NCBI GenBank assembly: GCA_031390175.1
Contig: JANMTF010000142.1
Coordinates: forward strand, 1 to 11,908
Reading direction: 5' to 3'
Length of the DNA stretch: 11,908 nucleotides
Source: JAAFIP01 sp031390175
GTDB taxonomy: Bacteria; Pseudomonadota; Gammaproteobacteria; Burkholderiales; Burkholderiaceae_C
Position numbers and translations under genes: made by a program. Below are positions 4,986-11,908 of this stretch, piece after piece (positions within the stretch are counted from its first letter, which is position 1; every line of letters begins with the position of its first letter). The notes under the pieces are model-generated. The model did no database searches. It saw only the letters and a list, made by a program, of their open reading frames with translations, and had not been told where the DNA came from.

Positions 4986-7361
4986 ATGCAAGAGACTCAT
5001 TCCTATAGTGGCACAGACGGCGCTGCACTGCCCACTGGAATTTTTGCGCAGTGTATGCGCCAAGCCACTTTGCTGGCGCGCCCGATGATGGGTGAGTTGC
5101 TGCTCAAAGCCGACACGATTATCCGCGCGCGCCAATCTGCTGAGACTGAGTTACCCCAGCGTATGGCGCTGGGTGACACTGCCGATGCCTTGTCGCGCTG
5201 CAAGGACTTGCTGATGGACCGTTTCCCGGCAGTGTTGGACAAAGCCATGGTCCAGGCAGTGCGCAGCGCGTCGGCTACGGTGACCAGTCCCTGCGCCGCC
5301 GCGCCGCTGCGTTTTGACCAGCTTGAGTTGATGGACGATACGCAAGTGCAGAGCCGAATCGACACCGCGCGCATGCAGCAGGCCGCCACGCAAGGGTGTG
5401 AGCGTGAGCTGGGTGAGCTGGATGCTTTAGTGTGCGCCGCGCGCGGCTTTACCACTGTCCAGCTGGACCGTAATCCGTTTCGGCCAGAGGTTGTCGGTGC
5501 GGCGTTGACCGAGGTGCTGGCTATGGCCCCGTCAACATCAGAGCAACGCACAGTGTGGATGCAAAGCCTGGGTGCATCTTTGGGTGAGCAACTTCGCAAA
5601 CTCTACAAGGAACTGGCCGATTTTCTGCGCAAGCAGCAAGTGCAATCGGCAACTTACGCGGTGACGGGTAGCGCAAGCGGTGCACCTAGCAGTGTTAACG
5701 CAGGTTCTGCTAGCTCTAGCGGGTATGGACGAAATGGCACGGGTGCCACCCAACGAAACGCCAGGATCGACAGCTCGCGTTTGACAGTGAACCAACTGCG
5801 CCACGTACTGGGAGCAGACCATTTTCAGCCGATGACGCAGGCACAAGAGGTTGAGCAAGACGTTCAAGCACTGGAGGCGCTGTTACAACAGCTCGGAAAT
5901 CAGGCCATCGGTTCTGGTGTAGTGCACCAGCTAGACGGCCAGGAGGTTGACTCGCAGCCACATACCTCACGAGCGCATGCAATGTCGCAGCACGACCTGC
6001 CGGGCGTAAATAACAAGACCGACGAAGACCAAGCGGTGGCACAAGACGTCGTGTGCATGATGGTGGACAACCTCTGCGATGACCAGCGCTTGCTGCAAGT
6101 TGTGCGCGATTGGGTGAATGGGCTCGAACCAGCCCTGTTGGCGCTGGCAGAGGTTGACATAGGATTTTTAAGTGACACTCGCCATCCCGCCCGGCTTTTA
6201 CTGGACGAGGTGACCGCTCGCAGCTTAGGTTTTGCCAATGACGCGGCGGCTGGGTTCAATAACTTTTTTGACCCAGTGCTAGTGGCCAGTACAGGGTTAA
6301 AGCCCCATGCCATGTCGGACGCGAAGCCGTTTGCGCAAGCCTGGCAGTCGATTGAGTTGGCTTGGTCAAAGCAAAAATCTGCCGCGCAAATGCAAAGCGA
6401 GCAAGCTTTGCAGGCCCTGTTGCAAGCGGAGCAGCGCAATTTGCTGGCAGACAAAATTGCACTCGAGTTAACTCGCCGTGACGACGCGCGGCAAGCTCCA
6501 ATTTTTGTCAAACAGTTTGTTGCTGGCCCGTGGGCCCAGGTATTGGCCCACGCCAGGCTTACCCCGGCACTCTTGCAATCCGCGCAAGATTATCTGAATG
6601 TAGTGGCTGATCTATTCTGGAGTTCAGTGCCCGAGCAAGCTGCCAAAAACAAGACGCATTTGGTACGCTTAATACCCAATTTACTCGCTACCGTACGCGC
6701 AGGCTTGGCAATCACAGGCAGCTCAGTGCATGAAGCGGATGCATTCTTCTCGCAGTTAATGCAGGTGCATGAGGCCGCTTTGAGGGCTGGATTACCGCGA
6801 CGAAGCGCGGTAATGCCCCACGTGGTGGGTAACTGCGCAAAAGCAAACACTGTAGCGGCAGTGATTGAAACGCCAAGTAACGCAGTTGACGTTGCAACAG
6901 CGGCAACCGAACAAGAAGCAGTAAATCGTTTGCACGATGGAGTGTGGCTGGCACCGCAAGAAGAGCGGGACTCAGGTTTTCTCGATGACTCCCAGTTCGC
7001 TGCACCCATACAGCCAGCGCCCGACAACGGCGACATGACCGCAGCAACCTCCGCGCTGGTACCGCACAAGCCCAATGACTCGCTCATCATGGAGCCCCCA
7101 AAGCTGGGCAGTTGGGTGGAGTTCTTGAGCAACGAGCGCTGGGTGCGTGCGCAGCTGACTTGGGCCAGCCCGCACGGTACGCTGTTTATGTTTACCGGGG
7201 CGGCAGGTAACCCGACCTCCATGACGCGTCGTGCCTTGGACAAAATGCAAGCCAGGCAAAGCTTGCGTATCATCACCCAGGACAGCGTGGTGGTAGGTGC
7301 ACTCAACGCCGTAGCGCAAAAGGCGATGCGCAACACCATCAATCCGGCGGCTACTGCTTGA
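4986..7361 (+). CDS. DUF1631 family protein
   Basis: A 791-residue soluble protein of the DUF1631 family, common in beta- and gammaproteobacteria and of unknown function (sometimes mislabelled thymidine phosphorylase). Recognised features: an N-terminal helical segment (about 10-130), a low-complexity Ser/Gly/Ala linker near 220-255, the HPARLLLDEVT motif with H400, a long helical middle with FVKQFVAGPWAQVL, and a C-terminal small domain (about 705-780) beginning GSWVEFLSNERWVRAQLTWAS and holding HGTLFMFTGAAG, which looks PilZ-like. I chose ATG 4986. An in-frame start at 4866 would add about 40 residues unlike the family. No strong Shine-Dalgarno is visible, and TAGAAT at 4945-4950 is a possible -10. 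It is monocistronic, and its stop lies 16 bases from the end of the convergent TAXI gene. Confidence 0.88.
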   Translation: MQETHSYSGTDGAALPTGIFAQCMRQATLLARPMMGELLLKADTIIRARQSAETELPQRMALGDTADALSRCKDLLMDRFPAVLDKAMVQAVRSASATVTSPCAAAPLRFDQLELMDDTQVQSRIDTARMQQAATQGCERELGELDALVCAARGFTTVQLDRNPFRPEVVGAALTEVLAMAPSTSEQRTVWMQSLGASLGEQLRKLYKELADFLRKQQVQSATYAVTGSASGAPSSVNAGSASSSGYGRNGTGATQRNARIDSSRLTVNQLRHVLGADHFQPMTQAQEVEQDVQALEALLQQLGNQAIGSGVVHQLDGQEVDSQPHTSRAHAMSQHDLPGVNNKTDEDQAVAQDVVCMMVDNLCDDQRLLQVVRDWVNGLEPALLALAEVDIGFLSDTRHPARLLLDEVTARSLGFANDAAAGFNNFFDPVLVASTGLKPHAMSDAKPFAQAWQSIELAWSKQKSAAQMQSEQALQALLQAEQRNLLADKIALELTRRDDARQAPIFVKQFVAGPWAQVLAHARLTPALLQSAQDYLNVVADLFWSSVPEQAAKNKTHLVRLIPNLLATVRAGLAITGSSVHEADAFFSQLMQVHEAALRAGLPRRSAVMPHVVGNCAKANTVAAVIETPSNAVDVATAATEQEAVNRLHDGVWLAPQEERDSGFLDDSQFAAPIQPAPDNGDMTAATSALVPHKPNDSLIMEPPKLGSWVEFLSNERWVRAQLTWASPHGTLFMFTGAAGNPTSMTRRALDKMQARQSLRIITQDSVVVGALNAVAQKAMRNTINPAATA

Positions 7362-7377
7362 TGCTAGCGGTGTGGCC

Positions 7378-8712
7378 TCAGGTGCGCATCAGTTTTTTCC
7401 GCACCAAGTGAATGTTGTTACGCAGTGCATACAGCTCGTTGGCGTAGGACAGCGGAATTTTGATTTTCTCTACCCTGCCATCCATAATATTGAGTTCGGC
7501 CACCAAGGCTTTGTTGGCATCGGGGTTGGTGCTCTCGCGGTGCTCTATCTCACGCAGTTGGGCATACCATTTAAAGATGCGCGAGCGCACACGAAACTGG
7601 TAGAGCGGTGGTAGCACCCTCGACAGCGGCAGCAATATGGCAATGATGATACCCAAGGCCACCCACATCCGTTCAATCATATTGGCCATCCAGAACGATA
7701 AATAGCGCTGCAATAGGGGCGGCCCGTTTTTCAGCTGCCTGTCGGCCTCTTTGGCCATAGGCAACTCGTCGCGTTTTGCGTTGGGGTATTCGCGCGACTT
7801 ATTGAACCAGCCCGCTCCATTATGAATGTGGTGCGCAGCGCTGGTAAATAGCTGTATCAGCGCGGGGTGGGTTTCGTTGCGTGCCACCAGCGACGTGGTG
7901 GGCCCCGCCAAACGCACGTCTTGTGGCGGGCTGTCAATAGACAAGTCCACCACGCCACGCGGCAGCAGCGCGGGTGATAAAAAAGTAAAGCGGCGCGAGT
8001 AAGCCTCGGCCTGCACAAAGTCCATCAGCTTGATACCGGGCGTTTGCAGCAGCATCTGTACCATCAAGGATTCGGGGGCAGAGGCAAACACAATCGCATC
8101 GGTTTCGCTGGACAACAGCGCCATGGTGGCGGGTGTTTGGTCCAGGGTGGAGAGCTTGATGCTTTTCGGGTCTACACGGTTGCTCTCTAGCAGGCGGTTC
8201 ATCAGGTTGGGTACACCGCTGCCCTGCGTTCCCACGTTCACACGCCAGCCAGCCAGCTGGGTTAACGACGTAAGCTGCTGCTGCTCGGGAGTGCCTTTGA
8301 GCAGGCGCTGCGCTGCATCTTCCCGGTAGAACAACCAAATGGGTTCTAAAAACAGGCTTCCCAGGGTTTGTAATTTCATTTCATCATCGGCATTGGGCTC
8401 GGCCGTGCCGCCCTGCACAAAACCTATGTCGGCCTTGCCTTCGCGCAGGAGCTGCAAGTTGGCGGATGAACCCTCGGTTTGCAGCACCACCACATCTATG
8501 CCGCTGGTTTTAAGATTTTTGACATATTTTTTACTGAACTCATCGTAGGCGCTTTGTGCAGGACCTGCGGCCAAAGTGACAGTTTTGGGTGGGTTGGGGT
8601 CAAGCCACCAATAGGCCAGCGCCAAGAGTATGACACCCAGCGCAATAAACGGGCCAAACGACACCATCAGGTCGCGTATGGAAACAAGGGTATAGCGCAG
8701 GGTTTTGGACAT
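7378..8712 (-). CDS. Membrane-anchored TAXI-family TRAP-type solute-binding protein
   Basis: A 444-residue protein. An N-terminal anchor helix (about 15-38, SFGPFIALGVILLALAYWWL) is followed by a periplasmic TAXI domain (COG2358): KTVTLAAGPAQSAYDEF, the LREGKADIGFVQGG motif, and GTQGSGVPNLMNRLLE. Near 340-363 lies a second helix, then about 80 cytoplasmic, charged residues that probably form helices or a short coiled coil. Standard TAXI receptors are about 320 residues with only a signal peptide, so the second anchor and tail are distinctive. No TRAP membrane (DctQM) gene is next to it. It may serve a distant transporter or act as a sensor. ATG 8712 lacks a Shine-Dalgarno, and the next in-frame ATG (residue 16) has none either. 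Confidence 0.9.
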   Translation of the reverse strand: MSKTLRYTLVSIRDLMVSFGPFIALGVILLALAYWWLDPNPPKTVTLAAGPAQSAYDEFSKKYVKNLKTSGIDVVVLQTEGSSANLQLLREGKADIGFVQGGTAEPNADDEMKLQTLGSLFLEPIWLFYREDAAQRLLKGTPEQQQLTSLTQLAGWRVNVGTQGSGVPNLMNRLLESNRVDPKSIKLSTLDQTPATMALLSSETDAIVFASAPESLMVQMLLQTPGIKLMDFVQAEAYSRRFTFLSPALLPRGVVDLSIDSPPQDVRLAGPTTSLVARNETHPALIQLFTSAAHHIHNGAGWFNKSREYPNAKRDELPMAKEADRQLKNGPPLLQRYLSFWMANMIERMWVALGIIIAILLPLSRVLPPLYQFRVRSRIFKWYAQLREIEHRESTNPDANKALVAELNIMDGRVEKIKIPLSYANELYALRNNIHLVRKKLMRT

Positions 8713-8723
8713 GCCGTATTACA

Positions 8724-8767
8724 CAATAAAAACGCTGTTTTTACCAATCCGAACCGATGTAACAGCG
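8724..8767 (-). terminator. Possible terminator of the metal operon / attenuator before the TAXI gene
   Basis: Read leftward, CGCTGTT (8767-8761) and AACAGCG (8739-8733) form a 7-bp stem with a 21-base loop, followed directly by TTTTTATTG. A third segment, CAGCG at 8778-8774, can pair instead with the first arm. The loop is long and the stems short, so the call is tentative. Confidence 0.45.
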
Positions 8768-8801
8768 AGCAGACGCTGGTAAATTTCCTGCGCCGGACGG
8801 T

Positions 8802-9206
8802 TTATCCAAAAAATGGCTGAGCAAACGCAAACCAGCCGCCTATCGCGTAGACGGCCAAGCTAAACCAATACACGCGAAGCGATGTGACGCGCGTGCGCAG
8901 GCAGGCGCTGCGCAGTGCCGGGTCCACCGGACAGGGTGCCGTGCGGTTATGCCATTGCAGCGCGCCGCTGGCCGCAAGCAGAAGGCCCGCAAAAGTGAAC
9001 AGTGCGAGCTTGTGCTCCGACAGCCAAACCAGCTGCGGAAACACGCTGACCAGCGAGGACAGTACAGCACCTGCGCCCAGCGCTACCAGCAGGGCAGGCA
9101 GCGCACAGCAGACTAAGGTGGACGAGCTGGCAAGCAGCGACAGCACAGAGGCAGCAAAACCGCTCTGGCTATCGCGCTGCCCGTCTTGAGATGTGAGCAG
9201 GCTCAT
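8802..9206 (-). CDS. MerT-like small metal-transport membrane protein
   Basis: A 134-residue inner-membrane protein with three predicted helices (about 17-57, which may be two, then 66-84 and 108-130). Adjacent cysteines C33-C34 in the first helix, in STLVCCALPALLVALGAGA, match the vicinal pair that mercuric transporters such as MerT use to pass metal through the membrane. A second pair, C92 and C102, lies in the loop after the middle hydrophobic segment, again as in MerT. The ATG overlaps the stop of the upstream HMA protein (ATGA), giving tight coupling. No merR or merA is visible and the neighbours are copper proteins, so copper or another soft metal is at least as likely a substrate as mercury. 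It appears to be the last gene of the leftward metal operon. Confidence 0.78.
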   Translation of the reverse strand: MSLLTSQDGQRDSQSGFAASVLSLLASSSTLVCCALPALLVALGAGAVLSSLVSVFPQLVWLSEHKLALFTFAGLLLAASGALQWHNRTAPCPVDPALRSACLRTRVTSLRVYWFSLAVYAIGGWFAFAQPFFG

Positions 9207-9553
9207 TTCTTGGCTTTCAAGCTGGCCTTGATCTCGTCTACTGACAGCGCACTGGCCTCCAGCTTGACCACGTCATAGCCCGCATCGGTTATCTCAGCGC
9301 TGATGAGTTGGTTGTCCAGCTTTTGCCCGTCTTTGGCCTCGACTGCCACCGTTCTTTGTTTTAAATCGACAAACACCGCCTTGGTGGCCGGCAGTTTGGT
9401 CAGGCGCTTTTCTATGCCCTGCGCGCAAAATGCGCAAACCATGCCGTTAACCGTGACTTTGATGGATTCGGCTGCAAAACTTAAGGGTAAATAGGCTGTA
9501 GACCAACAAAAAATAGCGTAAGCAGCTATTGATTTAGTAGTAAATGATTTCAT
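9203..9553 (-). CDS. Periplasmic heavy-metal-associated (HMA) protein, MerP/CopZ-like
   Basis: A 116-residue protein with an N-terminal signal peptide (about 1-28, cleavage near SFAA-ES) followed by one HMA domain. The metal site is GMVCAFC with C40 and C43, and the domain continues through KRLTKLPATKAVFVDLKQRTVAVE and ITDAGYDV. An acidic/basic tail (about 98-116) extends past the usual 70-residue domain. Such proteins bind Cu(I) or Hg(II) and hand it to a membrane partner. The partner is very likely the MerT-like gene that overlaps its stop by four bases. The start at ATG 9553 has GGAG upstream. It lies 14 bases after the outer-membrane protein gene. Confidence 0.86.
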   Translation of the reverse strand: MKSFTTKSIAAYAIFCWSTAYLPLSFAAESIKVTVNGMVCAFCAQGIEKRLTKLPATKAVFVDLKQRTVAVEAKDGQKLDNQLISAEITDAGYDVVKLEASALSVDEIKASLKAKK

Positions 9554-9567
9554 GGTAACTCTCCAAT

Positions 9568-10227
9568 TTAAAAAATATACATCACATTCAAACGCCCTTG
9601 CTTGGCGTTGTTGACACCGATGTCGACAAAGTAGCGGTTATGGATCAGGCGTAGCATGGGCGTAATCTCTATCCGGTCGGACAAGCCCCGCATGCGTCGC
9701 GCCTCCAGCACCAGCCAGGGCTGCACCTCGTCGTAATCCACCTCGTACAGCGAAAACCCGGCGCGCACAGAGCCGTAGTCATGGTTGATGCCCTGCGCAC
9801 GGTACAGGCGCGCCATGGCTGACACATAGACACGGGTGGTCTCGTAGTCTGCTGACAAACCCGGTGCCAGCATCGTGCGGCTGCCCACAAAGTCGTTGCC
9901 TTTGACGGGCCCAGCTCCCATGACAAACCACACATTGGCTTGCGAGTGCTCGCCATTCCAGCGCTTCACCAGGCGAGTGTACGTGGCCTCTGTGAAGGTG
10001 CGGGTACGCAGCTTATCGTCCGAGCGCATCCACAGCCCGCCAGCGCCCACGGCGTCGCGCGGTGTGAAGGCATAGTTGACCCAGCCCTCGCGCCAGTTAG
10101 GACTAAAGTCGCCCATTACCATAGTGCTGTCTTTAAAGCCCATAGGGCCTGCATGCGCTAGCGCAGCAGCGCATAGGCAGACTACCAGAGCGCATGCGTG
10201 CGCAATAGGTATTTTGAAAATACGCAT
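9568..10227 (-). CDS. Outer-membrane beta-barrel protein of the metal operon, unknown function
   Basis: A 219-residue exported protein with a clear signal peptide (residues 1-26, cleavage near ALAHA-GP). The mature part alternates polar and hydrophobic residues, has many aromatic residues, and ends in RLNVMYIF, with the terminal Phe typical of outer-membrane barrels. Strand-like segments such as EGWVNYAFTPR, TRVYVSAMARLYRA, VRAGFSLYEVDYDE and VQPWLVLEAR suggest 8-10 strands. I cannot assign it to a named family, and the length differs from the larger CopB-type copper protein. It starts at ATG 10227 with AGGAG 7 bases upstream. Position in a copper operon suggests a role in metal binding or passage at the cell surface, an inference from context only. 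Confidence 0.75.
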   Translation of the reverse strand: MRIFKIPIAHACALVVCLCAAALAHAGPMGFKDSTMVMGDFSPNWREGWVNYAFTPRDAVGAGGLWMRSDDKLRTRTFTEATYTRLVKRWNGEHSQANVWFVMGAGPVKGNDFVGSRTMLAPGLSADYETTRVYVSAMARLYRAQGINHDYGSVRAGFSLYEVDYDEVQPWLVLEARRMRGLSDRIEITPMLRLIHNRYFVDIGVNNAKQGRLNVMYIF

Positions 10228-10285
10228 AACTATCTCCTGAAATAAATGTCGCTATGGCCAAGTGGCAGGCCAGGTACAAAACTAT

Positions 10286-10630
10286 TTAGCTGATCGAGAT
10301 AGGGATGCGTTGGGGAACCGGGGAATAGGTAAACAGGCTGTGCACGGTATGCCAGGGCACATGCAGAGGTACGGTTTTAAACCGAGTGATGCTTGCATAG
10401 TAGGGCAGCAGCGGTGGCGTGGCACAGCCCGCTTGTAGTGTGCAATGACCGTCCACCGCCGACATGCTCGCGCAGTCTTCACTTATAAGGTGGGTAGCAC
10501 TTGCGGGTACTTGCACGCTACTGGCTTGCACGGACAAACCGGCCGCCATCCAGGGGCATATCTGCGCCGCTGCCATTGCGCCGCGCAGCGGCAACGCAAG
10601 AATGAGAAGAATGGCGATCCAGCGAAGCAT
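10286..10630 (-). CDS. Small secreted protein of the copper operon, DUF2946-like
   Basis: A 114-residue protein. Residues 1-21 (MLRWIAILLILALPLRGAMA) are a signal peptide. The mature part holds five cysteines (C24, then ISEDCASM, GHCTLQAGC) and two His-rich spots, and ends in a proline-rich tail. The layout, with a short hydrophobic start, Cys/His middle and an FxxSPVPQR end, recalls DUF2946 proteins often found beside copper genes, but identity is low and I do not insist on it. A likely periplasmic metal-binding peptide. No clear Shine-Dalgarno precedes ATG 10630. A terminator-like hairpin lies between it and the previous small gene, so expression may be partly separate. Confidence 0.62.
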   Translation of the reverse strand: MLRWIAILLILALPLRGAMAAAQICPWMAAGLSVQASSVQVPASATHLISEDCASMSAVDGHCTLQAGCATPPLLPYYASITRFKTVPLHVPWHTVHSLFTYSPVPQRIPISIS

Positions 10631-10653
10631 GTCAGTTAGAAAGTGCTATAAGC

Positions 10654-10683
10654 AAAAAAGTTCAACGCCAAGATCACGCGTTG
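10654..10683 (-). terminator. Terminator-like hairpin inside the metal operon
   Basis: Read leftward, CAACGC (10683-10678) pairs with GCGTTG (10668-10663) around a 9-base loop, and AAC then TTTTTT (10659-10654) follows. With a 6-bp stem and a short gap before the T-run, it may cause partial termination and lower expression of downstream genes relative to the CusF-like gene. Confidence 0.45.
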
Positions 10684-10685
10684 GC

Positions 10686-10808
10686 TCAATACGTAGGCTT
10701 GCACATTTCCAGCAATGCAAGTTGCTCGCGCATGCGGCCCAGCCAAAAGCCAAGCGCAGCGGCTGCACCCATCAATCCCAGTGCATAGAAGCAGGGTAGC
10801 CATTCCAT
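10686..10808 (-). CDS. 40-residue single-helix membrane peptide
   Basis: A short gene below usual annotation cut-offs. Its ATG (10808-10806) overlaps the stop of the CusF-like gene (ATGA), so it is placed for coupled translation. The product begins MEWLPCFYALGLMGAAAALG, continues FWLGRMREQLALLEMCKPTY and stops at TGA 10688-10686. Residues about 4-23 form one membrane helix with a small-residue face (GAAAALG), followed by an amphipathic charged stretch. Cysteines C6 and C36 lie on either side of the helix. I know no matching family. A role helping the metal-binding proteins at the inner membrane is a guess from position. Confidence 0.68.
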   Translation of the reverse strand: MEWLPCFYALGLMGAAAALGFWLGRMREQLALLEMCKPTY

Positions 10809-11149
10809 CATTTTGTTTCCACCTTTTCAACGCCCGTCACTACATATGCACCTTGCATTTGTTCGGCGGTAAACAGGATTTTGTCACCTGCGGCCATTTT
10901 GTCAAACAGGCTAGCGTCCCGCACCTGGAACACCATGGTCATGCCGGGCATGTCCAGGTTTTTGATGGGGCCGTGTTTGAGGGTGACTTTTTTGGCTTCT
11001 TTGTCGATTTTGCGCACCTCGGCCTCAGCCATGTCTTTGGTGTTGGCTTGCGCCGCAGACGTAGCAGTGGGTGCCGGTGCGGGAACGCTTTGGGCCAGTG
11101 CGCTGGAGAGGGCTAGAGCAGATAGTAGAGCTAAAGTGATATTTTTCAT
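10808..11149 (-). CDS. Periplasmic CusF-like copper-binding protein
   Basis: A 113-residue protein with a signal peptide (1-19, ALSSALA-Q), a short Ala/Pro-rich linker (20-38) and one CusF domain (40-110). In CusF, Cu(I) or Ag(I) is held by His36, Met47 and Met49, with Trp44 packing over the metal. The equivalents here are H59, M70 and M72 in KHGPIKNLDMPGMTMVF, and the Trp position is M67. The metal site is therefore His plus three Met. CusF proteins carry periplasmic copper to CusCBA-type efflux pumps, none of which is in view. The sequence is very close to the C-terminal domain of the next gene upstream (11213-11908). The start at ATG 11149 has AAGGA upstream. Confidence 0.92.
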   Translation of the reverse strand: MKNITLALLSALALSSALAQSVPAPAPTATSAAQANTKDMAEAEVRKIDKEAKKVTLKHGPIKNLDMPGMTMVFQVRDASLFDKMAAGDKILFTAEQMQGAYVVTGVEKVETK

Positions 11150-11212
11150 GGGGAGGTCCTTTTTGAAATAGATAGGTAAGTAACGGGATAGGGAGGGTTT
11201 GCGATGACGTGG

Positions 11213-11908
11213 CTATTTGGAGCCACCTTGTTTCTCGGCACGGGTCATCACCATCGCGCCTTGCAGTTGCTCTGCGGTGAACATGATTTTGTCGCCCACG
11301 GCCAGATTGCTTAATAGCGCCGTGTCGCGCACCTGGAAGACCATGGTCATACTCGGCATGTCCAGGTTTTTAATCGGGCCGTGTTTGAGGGTGATTTTCT
11401 TGGCATCCAGGTCGATTTTGCGCACCTCGGCCTCGGCCATGTCGGCTGTGGCCATGGCTTTGGGTGGCGTGTCTTTAACGGGTGTGGGTGCTTGCGTGGC
11501 TGCGGGGGCGGGTGCAGCGGCTTTGATGGGAGCTGATGGTGCTACAGCGGCGACTGCGCTTTTGCCCGACGCGGCGACCTTGATGCTGCCGCGCATGCCC
11601 GCTTGGTAATGGCCTGCAATCAGGCAGGCAAACTCAAACTCGCCGGGTTGGTTAAACGTCCAGATGATTTGTGCCGTTTTGCCGGGCGGCACATGGGCCA
11701 TGTAAGGCTCGGAGTGCTCCATGTTGGGGAACTTGACCATCAACGCGGCGTGTTCTTCGTTTTCTTTCTTCGTGCCAATCACAAACTCATGCAGCATGGC
11801 CCCTGTATTTTTGATGACGAATTTGATGGTCTCGCCTTGCTTGACATTGATTTTCTCTGGGCTAAAGCGCATGGTGTCCAGCATGCGGACTTGGATGGTG
11901 CGGCGGGC
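11213..11908 (-). CDS. Cupredoxin-CusF fusion protein, N-terminus outside window
   Basis: The reading frame stays open to the right edge (visible part 231 residues, beginning ARRTIQVRMLDTMRFSPEKI), so the first ATG in view (11884) is internal and the signal peptide lies outside. Visible residues about 3-111 form a cupredoxin domain with a full type-1-like copper set: H40 (MLHEF), C95, H100 and M105 in FACLIAGHYQAGM. An Ala/Pro-rich linker (about 113-153) leads to a CusF domain (156-228) with H176, M184, M187 and M189, where M184 replaces the Trp of CusF. One secreted protein can thus hold both Cu(II)/Cu(I) in the cupredoxin and Cu(I) in the CusF domain. It is 63 bases upstream of the separate CusF-like gene and is the first visible gene of the leftward copper operon. 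Confidence 0.93.
   Translation of the reverse strand, partial: ARRTIQVRMLDTMRFSPEKINVKQGETIKFVIKNTGAMLHEFVIGTKKENEEHAALMVKFPNMEHSEPYMAHVPPGKTAQIIWTFNQPGEFEFACLIAGHYQAGMRGSIKVAASGKSAVAAVAPSAPIKAAAPAPAATQAPTPVKDTPPKAMATADMAEAEVRKIDLDAKKITLKHGPIKNLDMPSMTMVFQVRDTALLSNLAVGDKIMFTAEQLQGAMVMTRAEKQGGSK

Noticed and set aside
5003..7342. Long leftward reading frames (up to 250 residues) opposite the DUF1631 gene
   Set aside because: They are Ser/Arg/Cys-rich, lack motifs and lie antisense to a recognised family protein; expected by chance in GC-rich coding DNA.
1..11908. CRISPR array, insertion sequence or tandem repeats
   Set aside because: No regularly spaced repeats, transposase or terminal inverted repeats were found on reading through both strands.

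Overview
The window looks like the chromosome of a betaproteobacterium, most likely Burkholderiales/Comamonadaceae (Rhodoferax-like). The basis is the DUF1631 protein, the anchored TAXI binding protein, the persulfide dioxygenase-rhodanese fusion and the general codon style. I recognise these families by reading; no database search was made, so the genus is an inference.

Left block (1-3369), a divergent sulfur module. Leftward run two half-size YeeE/YedE sulfur-transport proteins (1878-1432 and 1414-965) and a SulP permease (961 to the window edge). Rightward run a CsoR/CstR-family repressor (1971-2216) and a persulfide dioxygenase-rhodanese fusion (2227-3369). Between the arms lies a near-symmetrical element: perfect 14-bp inverted arms around an 8-base centre (1908-1943). 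Each strand carries the same candidate promoter in it (TGGATT, 17-bp spacer, TACAAT). Simplest reading: the repressor senses reactive sulfane sulfur and controls both arms. The dioxygenase oxidises persulfide and the membrane proteins move the resulting small sulfur compounds. The repressor's second cysteine is not at the usual family position.

Middle block (3370-7361). A CAU-anticodon tRNA (3480-3556) is followed by a strong terminator, a gene-poor stretch with a second terminator-like hairpin, a Uma2-family nuclease-fold gene whose expected active-site Asp is Asn, and an orphan HigA-type XRE antitoxin-like gene. The last two look like accessory cargo. A large DUF1631 gene follows and meets a leftward TAXI gene tail to tail.

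Right block (7378-11908), all leftward. In transcription order: a cupredoxin-CusF fusion (cut by the window edge), a second CusF-like protein, an overlooked 40-residue one-helix membrane peptide that overlaps it by ATGA, a small secreted protein, an outer-membrane barrel protein, a periplasmic HMA protein and a MerT-like membrane protein with a Cys-Cys pair. This reads as a copper (heavy-metal) handling operon, covering capture at the cell surface and periplasm and movement across the membranes. A membrane-anchored TAXI-type binding protein follows after a possible terminator/attenuator. No transposase, integrase, CRISPR array or rRNA was seen.
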